From: Styela clava
Taxonomy: Eukaryota; Chordata; Ascidiacea; Stolidobranchia; Styelidae
Assembly: GCF_964204865.1 (NCBI RefSeq)
Contig: NC_135259.1
Coordinates: 20,532,974-20,596,973 of the forward strand
Reading direction: 5' to 3'
DNA length: 64,000 bases
Positions 1 through 10,550 of the stretch are shown here, in pieces (position 1 is the first letter of the stretch; every line of letters begins with the position of its first letter). Position numbers and translations under genes: made by a program. The notes beneath the pieces were generated by a model. It ran no database searches and had not been told where the DNA came from. It worked only from the letters and a program-made list of their open reading frames with translations.

Positions 1-96
1 CACGGTAAATTTCGTTTTATTTTTGGCCACGTTACTTATATTCAATGAGAATTTTTAAGTCAAGAAAGTTTCCAGTGAAAACAGGTTTTTACGTAC

Positions 97-219
97 CGTC
101 GTAAATTCTGAAGTCGCAGTAAACAGAGACCAGAACTCCGGTACCAATCGTTCTCAATGAATAGTATCCGCTTGTAGAAACTCCGTAAGTTTCGTTCAGA
201 TCTTTGCAGCTTGTTGCAC
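97..219 (-). CDS. Gene A exon 3: fibrinogen-like module 1 (partial gene, continues off the left edge)
   Basis: Exon of 123 nt, phase 1 in and phase 1 out, bounded on the minus strand by an acceptor ending TTTTAG and a donor GTACGT. It encodes a module with the pattern C-K-D-L-x-E-x-x-G-x-x-TSG-Y-Y-x-L...V-Y-C-D-F, typical of the start of a fibrinogen-related domain. It differs from gene B exon 3 (58990-59112) at two residues: Ser for Pro after YY, and FRI for FRV near the end. All later exons lie beyond the window. Gene A might be intact outside, or truncated at the duplication boundary. Confidence 0.85.
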
Positions 220-1765
220 CTAAAACAACAAATTTAAAACGGAGATGTGCTGATAAATTTACAAGAAAAAAGAAATACTCATAGAAAAAAGGGCGATTTT
301 TTCTGCAGTCGAAAATAACAGGACAAATGGCTGTAAAATACTCTCAAGAGCGTGCATCTTAGCGTGCCACTCGTGCGTTATCATGCCTCCTTGGCAATGA
401 CACAAGATCTTCTCTTGTTTAAACATGTTTACATGCACACATATATATATGTCTGCGTGCAGTCACAAAGTTGGCTGAGGTTGAGTTATTCTGAATGGAC
501 TTTTCATGACCCGTCATGTCTGCCCAATTGAAACGAATACTCGGAAGTCAAAACAATTGTAAATGATTCAAATCTCTTGTTGCGTAATTTTTGAATCAAT
601 AAATTGTGCTTACTAGACAATCTATATATACAGTATACAGATTATCTCAAGGTAGCCAAATAATTGAAATACCTAACATAAAATTTAATGTGAAGTGCCC
701 TGATTAAATATGCAGCCTCACAGAAAACAGCTAATAGTTATTTTCCACTCAAATACTTTCCATTCATGTTCGAAAAGAGTCACTATAGATCTAGGGCAGA
801 GGTGTGCAAAGTTTTTGAAGCAGGTGCCAAAAATTTTGCCCACCTAGACTGGCGGGCCATGAAGGTGTGACGGAAAAAGTTACGTTTTATGAACAATATT
901 TACAGTGTTTCAAAAGCAAAAACGGAAAACAATAAGCCTCTCGACAAAACTAAATCTAATCGCAATCTCAATTCCTTGCGCTCATTTTCAGTTAAAACAT
1001 CAAAATATGGTTTTCGTTTGGTTGTGGCAGCATCAGGCGGGTCAGTTCAAATTACCTAAGCGGCCGAATTTGGCCCACGGGCTGTAGTTTGCTCATGTCA
1101 GTTTTAGGGCCACCGAACCGAGCAAAATAGGTCACAATTTTGGTTGAAGTAAAAATGAGTGATCTTTTGTACAAAGCTCGAAATATAAAAATTAGTAACT
1201 ATACATGCCAGGTGAGGGCTATAGGAATGCAGATTGCGTTGGAAATTCGAATCATTCCGAACCTTAATTCTAACTAAATAAATATTTATATATTATTTTG
1301 AAACGTGGCGGGAGTGTTTTTTCCTTAGCTCACATTTTTGCATTAGTGGCGGGAGCTTTGCACAAAATATCCAAAATGAGTATACTTAAAAACTTGCGTT
1401 CAGGCCTTACTTTCACTTCATCGTCCAAAAACATATTTGCAAACATAAATTTCGTGCGGAGAACTCTTAGATCGTTTTGAATTGAACGGTTTTCGCAGTA
1501 GCTGCATCGTGAATGAGTTTTCCACAAAATGTCATTAAATGTTTTGAATTAAAAATATTTCAGAAATTTTAGTGTATTTGTTCGCTTACTTTATGTGAAA
1601 TTTAACGCAATATTTAAAAAGCTCAATAGACAAGTGACGTAATCGTGCGTGACGTCATATCACTTTATGGAAGGACTGGACGATTACCCCAAGCTGGGTA
1701 GCTCTGTACAAAAATGACAAACGAGACCATTTCTGAAAATACTGTAGGTAAAATAACAAACTCAC
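220..1765 (-). other. Gene A intron 2
   Basis: Non-coding intron homologous to gene B intron 2 (57526-58989). It holds a hAT-like fragment at about 797-1102, also present in gene B, so that insertion predates the arm duplication. It also holds a 150-bp repeat near 1210-1360 that recurs near 2185-2320. No other exon was found. Confidence 0.75.
797..1102. mobile_element. hAT-like non-autonomous element (shared by both arms)
   Basis: One end starts CAGAGGTGTGCAAAG. The other ends with a GGCCCACGGGCTG-type GC-rich motif followed by TTTGCTCATG. These GC-rich, imperfectly inverted ends in AT-rich DNA are typical of hAT MITEs. The orthologous copy in the right arm is at about 58150-58427, and related fragments lie at 5600-5781, 20925-20995 and 48630-48990. 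No transposase reading frame is visible. The end points are approximate. Confidence 0.6.
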
Positions 1766-1832
1766 TCATCATGTTTTGTATTCTCATGTAATCGGTGGTG
1801 TCACCTTTCACACCTTTGATTCCTTGTTGTCC
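1766..1832 (-). CDS. Gene A exon 2: end of the collagen repeat
   Basis: Exon of 67 nt encoding GQQGIKGVKGD and then TTDYMRIQNMM. It continues the Gly-X-Y repeat of exon 1 without a break and then leaves it. The acceptor is CATTACAG and the donor GTGAGT on the minus strand. It enters in phase 0 and leaves in phase 1, matching exon 3. Gene B exon 2 differs only in AP for TT. An 8-bp-precise conservation of exon borders in both copies supports a real exon despite its small size. Confidence 0.85.
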
Positions 1833-1856
1833 CTGTAATGAAACATAGCCTATGTA

Positions 1857-1970
1857 TAAGCCTCCGGAAGTATTTGTACCAAGATGACGCACAACTTAAA
1901 CAACCCTAACCTGCCACACATACTATTTTCAGGTTGTGCGCCATCTTGATACGAATACTTCGGGAGCACC
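1857..1970. mobile_element. Short palindromic MITE inserted only in the left arm
   Basis: The two halves are inverted: GCCTCCGGAAGTATTTGTAC at the left and a mirrored ATACTTCGGGAGCACC at the right. The right arm at about 57438-57452 runs straight through the homologous site, so the insertion happened after the arms separated. The same family recurs near 9001, 12110, 23650, 24465, 29700, 34123, 39869, 46558 and 61170. The core motif CCAAGATGG is common to most members. Confidence 0.8.
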
Positions 1971-2179
1971 TGAAATTTTGTGTTTGGTAATATCGTTTCT
2001 GACAAAATTAAAAACAATAATGAGTTCGATACTTGATATTCCTTAAAATACTTAATATCCTTTCTATTACACAATCAACCCGTGCAGGTTTCTCGGATCT
2101 TTTGTAGAAAATTTAAAAAAAAAAAAATTCTCTTCAACGCTCAAAAAAGTAAACTAGTAATTGTCCAGTTAAGGTTAGG

Positions 2180-2570
2180 AATGCAGATTCCGCCGGAAGG
2201 TAACATTTTCAGATCATTCCTAATTCTAACTGAATAATTCTTAATTTCTTATTTGAAACGTGTCGTTTTTTTTTATCAAATCTCACATTTTGGCATCATT
2301 GGCGGAGGCTTTGTACAAAAGACCCGGGTTCTCCCTTACGGGTGATTTATTCTGCATTGGGGGTTAGTTTTGCAAGAAAAATTTTACTTACCAAGAAGGG
2401 CCAGACTAGAGAGCTATGCTCAAATATATGGACACGAAGTAGTACGGGTATGTAGTCTGTCACAGCAGCATGTCACACTGTTCACGACTTCGCCTGAACA
2501 CAATATCGCACACGCGAAGGCGAAACCGCCACAAGGAACGCAATTTTGATGACGTCAACGCACACGAAAA
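2180..2570. repeat. Left-arm-only block containing a copy of intron 2 sequence
   Basis: About 390 bp is absent from the right arm, where the flanks meet near 57240-57265. Its first 150 bp repeats 1226-1375, starting AGGAATGCAGATT in both. The remainder has no recognisable feature and no open reading frame. The borders are approximate. Confidence 0.55.
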
Positions 2571-2819
2571 ACGAATCCTTTGGAGCCGGCAAAAGTTTTT
2601 GAAGTAAATAAAAGTAATTCTAGCGGAAAATACAATCTTTCCTTACTGAAAACTTTAAAGCAATTGGTAGTTGGCATCAGTAGTTGAAGAGGAATTCCGT
2701 AACAACAACAAGAAAAAAAAAACTATTGACAACATAATACCACTACGATCCATAAGTTCACTTCGTGTCCAATAACTTTTCGCTGCCCATAGACAGTATA
2801 GCTCAGCCTTACCCTATTT

Positions 2820-3664
2820 CAAAGGTGGCCAACCTACTTTCGACCGCGATCGACTGAAATCTTCAAAATCGCTTGCGATCGACTGATCAGTAATAAGGCT
2901 ATACACAAAAACAAATGGGTACTAAATATGCAGATAACCACGCACATGAATACAAAAAATTCCACCACTGCCAATGAGCTCGCCGAAAGTTGTATTTTTC
3001 ATGTTCCAATTAACTCAATTATGTTTTTGTACCCGGACTAAATTTTATCGTTTATTTAAGATTTACTCGAATCATACAATCCAGATTTAAGGCCTACATA
3101 ATTTTTAGTCCTAAGTGTAGAAATTCCTAAAAAAAAAAAACATTTTAAGTTTCCATATTATCTGAACAGCGAAGAATAAATATTCTCAAATTATAAATGT
3201 TACATCACTGCTCAAACTTGATTACCTAATTTAAAAGTCAGATTCTTCGCTTTCTTGGAATTAGAAAAAAAATTGGCATTCTGATGTCCATGGACGGCTA
3301 TCGCTGCGAATACAATTTATCGCACTACTTTTTCACATATATTGGCTACTGCAGAAGTTATTGTAGGATCGTTTCTCAGTCGAGACAAGTTCATTTCTAA
3401 ACCTCGGCAGCGACTGAACTGTTATTTGTTATGTCATAATATGCTCTATCGGGCTTGCCCAGACTCCAATATGTGTATATCGTATTTTACGCATGTACAG
3501 TACTGTATTGTTCCTGTTTAAAACACATAACAGGCGCTGCATAAAACTGGTTCAAGACAATTTTTTGGGGTATAGTATTAATTTCACTCAACATCAGACG
3601 CAATCGATTATCCGAGGCGTGGCAATCGACCTGTCGATCGCGATCGACGTGTTGGCCATCCCTG
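2820..3664. mobile_element. hAT non-autonomous element with 8-bp target duplication
   Basis: An 845-bp element starting CAAAGGTGGCCAAC and ending GTTGGCCATCCCTG. It is flanked on both sides by the 8-bp direct repeat CCCTATTT (2812-2819 and 3665-3672). The right arm (about 57005-57012, minus orientation) has a single CCCTATTT at the same place, a natural empty site. GC-rich subterminal sequences (GATCGCGATCGAC type) occur at both ends. The target fits the nnnTAnnn preference reported for the Buster branch of hAT. No transposase remains. Confidence 0.92.
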
Positions 3665-3913
3665 CCCTATTTCATAAGATGCACACTGGAAAAGATATTT
3701 TATATACACATTATAGTCATTTTATACACAAACGAGGGGGTATACACCGTTTGGGGGGTAAATTTTACTTTTTAAATTCACGAAAATAAAAATCCTAGAT
3801 TTATGCCTGCGGTAAAAACTATTAATAATTGTGACGTGATCAACTTTTTAAAATTCATCACCTTTTCCCGTGTGAACTGTTGATTGGTGTTCGTCGTTTC
3901 AAATATTATCAGT

Positions 3914-4040
3914 GGTGCGCGCGATGGACAAGCGATTGACGTGCGTAGGCTTAACTCTATATGGTCATGGCAGGTTCAAATCCCATGCTCACCACCTCAC
4001 CCAAGGTGTAATGAATTTGGTAGACAATACTGAACCGAAA
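3914..4040 (+). mobile_element. tRNA-derived SINE head in gene A intron 1
   Basis: The sequence resembles a class II tRNA (Leu/Ser type), with a weak A box around GATGGACAAGCG, a long variable arm and a good B box, GGTTCAAATCC (about 3973-3983). It is followed by CACC-type acceptor complement and an unrelated tail. The orthologous copy lies in the right arm at about 56645-56768, minus strand, so the insertion predates the duplication. It is antisense to gene A. Confidence 0.6.
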
Positions 4041-4147
4041 AAACCTGTCCCTTCAAAATTGGTAACTCGATACTGTTGAGTGGCAGCTTTTACAAAAATG
4101 AAAAACGTTTAGAATCAAAAATTGAAAAACTTGCCCAGTTTACTGAC

Positions 4148-4465
4148 CTTTGAACCTTGACTTCCCTTATCACCGGCTGGTCCAACACCCCCAAATATTC
4201 CTTTTGCTCCTTTGATACCTTGGGGTCCAGCACGCCCAATAGGACCCAAGTCGCCTTTGGGGCCACGCTTCCCGGGTGGCCCCGGGTATCTAAGGTGCTG
4301 AGAGGCGCTTTCATCGTTAACAGGAGCGGCCGACCCGCAGTTGACTTGAACTACGTTGCATGAATCCCCTCCCTTTGATGGAAACGGCATCGAATGCTGA
4401 GCAACGACAGTTGTAATTGCAATGTGGCAAATTAGCAGAAGGATAATCACCATGGATTTCTCCAT
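4148..4465 (-). CDS. Gene A exon 1: signal peptide and collagen-like N-terminus
   Basis: Encodes 106 residues from ATG at 4465 to a donor (GTCAGT) at 4147. Residues 1-23 form a signal peptide (charged start, hydrophobic core, cleavage likely after VVA). Residues 24-61 are a linker with Cys36 and Cys43, possibly for inter-chain disulfides. From Gly62 an uninterrupted Gly-X-Y repeat begins, carrying GPPGKRGPKGD, and it continues into exon 2. It differs from gene B exon 1 at five positions (11, 26, 53, 60 and 90), none affecting the glycines or cysteines. Transcription runs leftwards, away from gene B. Confidence 0.9.
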
Positions 4466-4491
4466 CGTATAAGATTAGTTATAATTGATCT
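4466..4491 (-). promoter_or_regulatory. 5'UTR splice acceptor upstream of the gene A start
   Basis: On the minus strand a pyrimidine run ending in ACAG lies 24 nt before the ATG. This leaves a very short leader and is identical in layout to gene B. It is either the acceptor of an upstream 5'UTR exon not visible here or, if the organism uses it, a spliced-leader trans-splice site. Confidence 0.5.
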
Positions 4492-6300
4492 GTAAAAAAA
4501 CGTTGATAAAGTGAAAACTTCTTTTGGATGCCATTGGTACAAAAATGTTCAAAACATCTCTCGTCTGACCCAAGTGGTTTCACCATACTCATACTTTTTG
4601 TGTGACATCCCAACATATGTTGCAAGTTATTAGTAAGATGTTTCTCCGCAATTCTCTTTTACAAGGGGGCTCAATATACAAAAAGAGAACACCACTATCA
4701 GTTGGCACAAAAATTTTACATCCTCCTCTCGTGTATTTCGAATGCTTTTTCCCCGTTTGAAACGTGTTGTTATGCAACTCAAATACTCAGTGAAGCGTTT
4801 CTCTTTCAAAAAAATGCTCAAAATGAGAAAATGAAAACTAAAAAGTGGATCATTCTTTGTTTACGATGTGATTGATTGAGGTCATACTGAGCTATTTTAC
4901 TGTAGTTTTCGAACAGTAAATGTTTGGAAGGATGGTTTTGTTATTAAAGAGTGATTCATAAGCGGTTTCATCACTGAAGAAAGTCGGCGGACGTCAAATA
5001 ATAAATTTTTTTTTGAAAAAAATGAGTGATGATGGAGAAATTGGGAGATTGTATTCTTTAATTTTAATAATATTCATTTTAAATGTAAATTTTTGTGATT
5101 TATCTTGTATCTATCTTTGGCTGGTGTGTAACAGTGAATGGATAATCACGTATTGGTGGTGTAAACGGCAAAACACTCTGAAACACTGCTCAGAAACACG
5201 TGGTAAATTTTTGAGGAATAATTTCGAAAGGCTAAACGCCAAAATATGGCTCTTTTAGTGAACATAGCTACATATTATTTTGTAAATTGAATATTTATAC
5301 CTATTTGGCTCTGAAAACATGTAATAAATTTTTCAAAAATAACTTTCCCGATATTCTAAAATTCGATAAACATTTACATTATTTTCTTTGAATAATTCTT
5401 TTTATAAGTTGAGATTTCAAACAACAATTAATCAAATCCTGTCTGTAATTTTTTAACATATTGAATGTTCTCTAGCTCTTTTCTCTAATGAATTATTTCT
5501 GATGGTGATTGAATAAAAATTTAGAACTTTATATGAGTTTGAAGTTATCAAGGCCAAGTACAAAAAAGAGAGAGAAAAGGGGAGTTTTAGCTAGAAAATA
5601 TATTTATTGAGATTGCATGAAATTTAGTTTTGGCACGATGCTTATCGTTTTCCACTTTGTTTTTGTCACACTGTAAATATTGTTTGTAAAATGTGACTTT
5701 TTACGTCACAATTACATGGACCGTCAGTTCACATGTGCGAAATGTTTGGCCCCTGTTACAAAAACCTTGCCAACCCCTGATTAAAAGGGTTAAAACAGGT
5801 TTATACGGTTGGGGAAATTCACAATCCAGTTTCCGACTCCAGCTCAGACCTCAATGAAACTCTAATTTTATTTTCATAACATCGGCTTAAAATCGGACTG
5901 TTTAAATTACTTAGCAAGTTTGATGATTACTGGGATTTTGAAGAAAGGAATTTTATTATCACCATTAAAAGAATGAAACTCCGACTTGCGGCTCTGGAAA
6001 TTTCTCCAACGCATGACATTAGTGATAACTTATCTTTATGAAAGTTGAACATGCAGCTTATAACGGGGCTGTAGAGTCAGGACCAAATTTACAATCGACT
6101 CATTACTCCAGGTTAAGAACATAGTTGACTCAGGTCATAATAATTCCGACTTCAGCTCCGAACAAAAAGAAAATCAAATTTTGATCACAAAAGATTAGTA
6201 AGACTACTTTAATAGACTGCTATGATTAGTTGTTAAAACATTTTTGAGATGTTATATTATCCATGTATTTCCAAGCTTTCAAGGTCGTGACCCCATCAGG
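4492..6300. other. Upstream flank of gene A, non-coding
   Basis: Homologous to 54620-56186 of the right arm. Open frames here (about 4589-4821 minus, 5013-5258 plus) are not maintained between arms because indels shift their frames, so I regard the region as non-coding. A fragment at 5600-5781 matches the shared hAT-like element (797-1102) and is missing from the right arm. No TATA box or CpG cluster is evident. Confidence 0.6.
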
Positions 6301-6309
6301 TATACAGAG

Positions 6310-6862
6310 TGTTGAAAAAGTAACGCACAATTTATTCTCCAAAAGTTGAAAAAGTAACGCGAAATATAATCTCCAAAAGTTGAAAAAGTAACGCGAAATT
6401 TAATCTTTGAAAGCTGCAAAAGTAACGCAAAATTTATTCTTTAAAATTTGAAAAAGTACTGCAAAATTTATTCTTTAAAAGTTGAAAAAGTAAGGCAAAA
6501 TTTAATCTTTAAAAATTGAAAAAGTAACGCAAAGTTTAATCTTCAAAAATTAAAAAATTAACGCGAAATTTAATCTTTGAAAGTTGGAAAAGTAAAGCAA
6601 AATTTATACTTCAAAAGTTGAAAAAATGATGTAACGCGAAATTTCTTTATTAAAAGTTGAAAAAGTAACGCGAAATTCAATCTAAAACAAAATTTATTCT
6701 TTAAAAGTTGAAAAAGTAAAGCAAAATTTATTCTTTAAAAGTTGAAAAAGTAACGCGAAATTTAATCTAAAACGAAATTTATTCTTTAAAAGTTGAAAAA
6801 GTAACGCAAAATTTATTTTTCAAAAGTTAAAAAAGTAACGCAAAATTTTTTCTACAAAAGTT
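6310..6862. repeat. AT-rich minisatellite, unit about 33 bp
   Basis: About 16-17 imperfect copies of a unit such as AAAGTTGAAAAAGTAACGCA followed by AAATTTATTCTTT. Units differ by point changes (CGCGAA versus CGCAAA) and a few are shortened or fused. It lies just outside the left arm, between the arm edge and a hAT element. No equivalent is seen at the right arm edge near 54600. Confidence 0.95.
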
Positions 6863-6936
6863 GATCCCTCTTTTAAAAATTTATCAAGTCTTGCGCCCCA
6901 CCTAAAAATAACTAGCTAACAACAATAGGCTACAAA

Positions 6937-8001
6937 CAGGGTTGCCATATCGTGCTTATTTCTATTGTGCTCAATTTTGAGTTACTTGCTTATTTTTTCT
7001 TAGAAACATTGAAGACTCGTTTTTGTTTTGCGTACAAAGCTTCCGCCCGACAGACTATGTTTATCATTATTCGCGCTTCGCTTAATATTATTGTAACGCA
7101 TCAATTATCCACATTCCACCGTGTCCTCATGTCTCGGACTCTATCTCACTCTCAGCGCGATCTGTTTCTGTTTATGGCAGGGTTTGCAGTATTACCATGC
7201 AAACTGTGACACAGTTACAATAGTTGCTGTTAGTGTTTAGGGATACTGTTTTAGGAACAAACCATAATTTGAACAATGAATAAGCATGAGTTCCGTTTGG
7301 AATATGAAGGAATTTGCTAATGTCAAACAGTCGAAAGGGTAAGCGCTATGCCCGCGTAACGATTTAAAATGGCCCGCCGAACTTAAGTGAAATAGTTTAA
7401 CGGTTAAATTTTAACCGTAAATAAATACTAATACGTTTGAAACTTCATGTTTTTACCTTTTTTACGTTTTAGATACCGGCAATTGTTACATCATTATCAC
7501 AGTTTAAGCACGTGCATATTCGTAACAATTCAAGCGATTTGTCTTCCTTGCCAACAAAATATTCCAGTTCTGAAGGAATTCAACACTAGGCGCCATTTTA
7601 TTTATTTATTTAATTCATCGCTAAATTCATACAAACGTCTAACAACATGTTAAAAAAATGTCAAATGAAAGTGAATCCACGTTACTGGCCAGTTATATTG
7701 TAGCCCACAACATCACTAAAAAGAATCGCCCGTTTGTTGAAAGGGAATTTTTCCGCGAATGTATGGTGCAAGTTTTGGATGTCATTTCTCCTGATATAAA
7801 AAGTAAATTTTCCCGCATCAGTCTTTCTAACAACACAATTATGAACCTTAAACAAATCAGAACTTCGGCCCAGACTGACAGATAATCACTGAACCCACGC
7901 CGTACAGTCGTGGCCTTTTTTACGCTCCCCTTTCCTACCCCCTGGAAAAAAAAATTTTGCAACCCGTGCTTATTTTTGGCTCTCAGTAGATGGCAACCCT
8001 A
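6937..8001 (+). mobile_element. hAT element carrying an N-terminal transposase fragment
   Basis: Starts CAGGGTTGCCATAT and ends ATGGCAACCCTA, flanked by the 8-bp repeat GCTACAAA (6929-6936 and 8002-8009). Paralogous duplicons near 8740 and 11850 lack it, reading through AATAATCCCAAATAACAGAT. It is an internally deleted derivative: only the fragment at 7658-7885 resembles transposase. Confidence 0.88.
7658..7885 (+). pseudogene. hAT (Buster/ZBED5-like) transposase N-terminal remnant
   Basis: A 75-codon frame reading LASYIVAHNITKKNRPF, then SRISLSNNTI. It matches the conserved stretch that follows the BED zinc finger in Buster-type hAT transposases and domesticated relatives (a SYxVAxxIAKxxKPF block, then a PLSNNTVxxR block). 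The normal protein is some 600 residues. Here the BED finger, the DDE catalytic residues and the dimerisation domain are missing, so it cannot be active. Assignment is from motif memory, not a search. Confidence 0.75.
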
Positions 8002-9000
8002 GCTACAAATAACAAATGATGAAGCGAAGTATCTTTATTAAGACAAGACACAAGTTAACACTACAAGTTTAACTGACTTACCTATTTCTAATAAGTTTGT
8101 GGCCCACCTGATAACGTTTCTTTGGCCAGAAATGGGCCATGGCCAACTTGTTGAGACCCGGTGGTTTAGATTTTAGAAGGTATTATTCTAAATACGAAAA
8201 CAATTCTTTGAATAGAACCCACGAAGGTTGCGCAATTGTCTTGGCGACAGGGTGACTCGAGGGGCAAAATTCCTTTTGAAATACGAAAAAGGCATTTTTC
8301 TGTATTATACAAAACAATTTTTGGTAGCTTGAAACGCTTTTTAGACCCTCAAGACTTTTAAAAATCTACACTGACACGCTAGCTGTCCAACTTAGCAAAT
8401 AGAAATTGGAGACCCCCTCTCCCTCATTAAAAATTCCTGGCTTTGCCCCGGACTGGCAAAACGTTAGACCAACGAGTTTATAGTAAAGACCGGCAGATAA
8501 AGGTGGCCTATACAGCCTAGTCCCATTTACCTTTAAGGAAAAGGGAAGCAAAATTTTAAGTTAAATATCCAGTGCCATAACACCAGGAGTTTTAAAATCT
8601 CATTTATCAAAAATTGGGAATTCATTCTTGTAAACACAAGTTTTTCAGATAAAGTATGCTGTCAATTAAACTAGTGATTCTCACACTCTTTAAGCCGCAC
8701 CCCATTTTAAGAATTTGTCAAGACTCTCGCCTCACCTCAAAATAACAATAATCCCAAATAACAGATAGTAAGGAGAAAGAATGTTCATTGGAAAAACTCG
8801 TTGAAAAAACGTGGATGGAAGGTGAATATCCAAAATAAGGCGGTAATACCAAGTATTTGCATTTTTAATTAGCTTCACGTCCCCTAAAAAACTTGCCTAC
8901 GCCCTTTTGAGAACTACTGCATTCTTTTTAATATCTAGTGTTTTTACTCTGGTGTTTACCACTAGATAGCCAGTCTTGTGTTATTCTAACAATTTTTGGG

Positions 9001-9230
9001 GCTTCCGAAGTATGCGAACCAAGATGGCGGACATCGGAATGTAATATGTGTACTAGGTTAGGGTTAGTCCATAATTTTAGCTATAAATACTACGGGAGGC
9101 TCTTGGCTAGTCTTCGAACTGATAATAGGACTAAAAAGAGGAAAATTGAAAAAAAATTATCGCCTAACCCTAACCTGTTACCCATGTTACGTTCCGATGT
9201 CCGCCATCTTGGTTCGCATACTTCGGGAGC
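9001..9230. mobile_element. Palindromic MITE (CCAAGATGGCGG family), duplicon copy 1
   Basis: The terminal inverted repeat is about 45 bp: GCTTCCGAAGTATGCGAACC at the left mirrors GGTTCGCATACTTCGGGAGC at the right. A second inner pair, CTAGGTTAGGGTTAG and CTAACCCTAACCTG, extends the palindrome. No coding capacity. The family is dispersed throughout the window. Confidence 0.88.
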
Positions 9231-9454
9231 ACCCAACTTTTTTACAAAATGAAATAGCACTCTATGTACTCAATACGTATTTTACTTCTTCTGCTTTCTT
9301 ATGATGAAAAATTAAACCACTGGTAACGAATCGACTATTCTTATGTTTTCCACGATTACGCAAAGCAATTTTTACCAAGACCGTTGTTTGAAAACGCAAT
9401 TATTTCGAAATACGCCAAATCAACTAAAATACTTCAATTGAAGAATTGAACTAA

Positions 9455-9708
9455 CGTGTTTTCCTGAAAATAAGACTTGCAAGAATTTCAAAAATGATTT
9501 TAATATAAGCCCTCCCCTAAAATAAGACCTGGTCAATAACGCGAACTTTTTTTTTTTTGACAAGTCGGTAGCAAGAAATTCTCTACTTTGTAAACTGGTT
9601 TTTGATAATTGAAAATATAAGACACCCCCCGAAAATAAGCCCTAGTGGTATTTTTCGGGAAAAAAAATAAAATAAGACCCTGACTTATTTTCGAGGAAAC
9701 ACGGTATA
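9455..9708. mobile_element. MITE with GAAAATAAGAC-type inverted ends, copy 1
   Basis: The left end reads CGTGTTTTCCTGAAAATAAG and the right end is a mirrored CTTATTTTCGAGGAAACACG. Internal repeats of the motif AAAATAAGACC occur. A hAT element inserted immediately beside the right end (target GTATAGAC). Related copies lie at 12570-12827, about 51280-51645 and about 53600-53960. Confidence 0.75.
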
Positions 9709-9711
9709 GAC

Positions 9712-10550
9712 CAGGGTGGTCCAGGGTTGTCGGCCTCGCGGGCCACATAATTAGTTTTGTAATAATCGCGGGCCACAATAGTGCCTAGAATGGGTAAACA
9801 GTGCAAAACAAAACAACGTCATGTTACCAAACACATTGATCATTATTTGTCATTTATCAAGCTAAAACGTGCAAAAACCACCAAAAAACTCACTAAAACG
9901 TGCAAAAATCTTACTATATCTACACTTAGTGTAAAATTTCAAACTTTTCATAACCGAGAAAATGCCGTTTTAGATTGTCACCAACACAACTTTCAGACAT
10001 ATTAAGCAAGCATTATGATATGGTATCCCATATCCAGTCATCAAATCTATTTGAATTGGCCAGCTTTCTTTTCAAACTCATGTTTACAAAATAACTTACA
10101 AATAACTGCACATTGATTATCGAATTTTACCAAATTTGGGATACATGAGGATAATTACTGAATTTTTGTAATACTGTTTATGCTGGTTGCAAAAAGATTC
10201 GGCAGGAATTCTATTCAGTTAACATGTATAGCCAACCTAGGCTAATAGATTCCTTATTCGATTATTAGTTTTCTATGAAGCCTATTTTGTTAGCATATAT
10301 TCCCGACCAAAAATTAGAAAGCTAGATACCAATTTAGACTAACCAAGCACCTAAATCAATTTTGCTAGCTGCTTCAGCTAGCCATAACACTACTCAGTTC
10401 AGTTACATCAAAATATTTTTTGGTTAATTTCATGACGAAACAACTCCAATTGCGATTTTTTTGTTCACCTTCGCCCAAATGCGTCGCGGGCCACAGCCAA
10501 TGATGCGGCAGGCCACACGTGGCCCGCGGGCCTGGGTTTGGACCACCCTG
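9712..10550. mobile_element. hAT non-autonomous element, copy 1
   Basis: 839 bp with termini CAGGGTGGTCCAGGG and TTTGGACCACCCTG, flanked by a perfect 8-bp repeat GTATAGAC (9704-9711 and 10551-10558). Subterminal regions are rich in GCGGGCCAC. The 74-codon frame at 9781-10005 starts in the terminal region, resembles no transposase I know and is probably accidental. Minus-oriented relatives end at 51013 and 53348. Confidence 0.93.

Larger units (their letters stand above)
1833..4147 (-). other. Gene A intron 1, expanded by insertions
   Basis: This intron is 2.3 kb, against 0.93 kb in gene B (56531-57458). The difference is explained by insertions annotated separately (MITE 1857-1970, extra block near 2180-2570, hAT 2820-3664). 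A tRNA-like SINE near 3914-4040 is shared by both copies. No further coding sequence was found. Confidence 0.8.
1..6230. repeat. Left arm of a large inverted duplication
   Basis: Read on the minus strand, this stretch matches 54620-59215 on the plus strand. The match covers gene A/B exons 1-3, introns 1 and 2, the 5' flank, and further upstream sequence near 5800-6200 versus 54650-55100. The left arm is longer because it carries extra insertions: a MITE at about 1857-1970, about 390 bp near 2180-2570, a hAT element at 2820-3664, and a hAT fragment at 5600-5780. Homology fades near 6230. The left limit is the window edge, so the true arm may be longer. Confidence 0.9.

Noticed and set aside
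4589-4821. A 62-codon frame conserved in length in both arms (also 55903-56091)
   Set aside because: The two copies align only through compensating frameshifts (GKKHSKYTRGG versus GKSIRHIREED), which is typical of non-coding DNA.
5013-5258. Frame with CDLSCIYLWLVCNSEW present in both arms (also 55349-55636, minus)
   Set aside because: Single-base indels near the 5' part shift the frame, and there is no shared start codon. The 39-bp length difference being a multiple of three is probably chance.
9170-9180. CCTAACCCTAACC-like telomere repeat
   Set aside because: Only one or two units, part of the inner inverted repeat of the MITE and mirrored in every copy.
9781-10005. 74-codon frame conserved in both hAT copies (also 12900-13124)
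   Set aside because: The copies are recent duplicates, so conservation is uninformative, and the sequence has no transposase motif.
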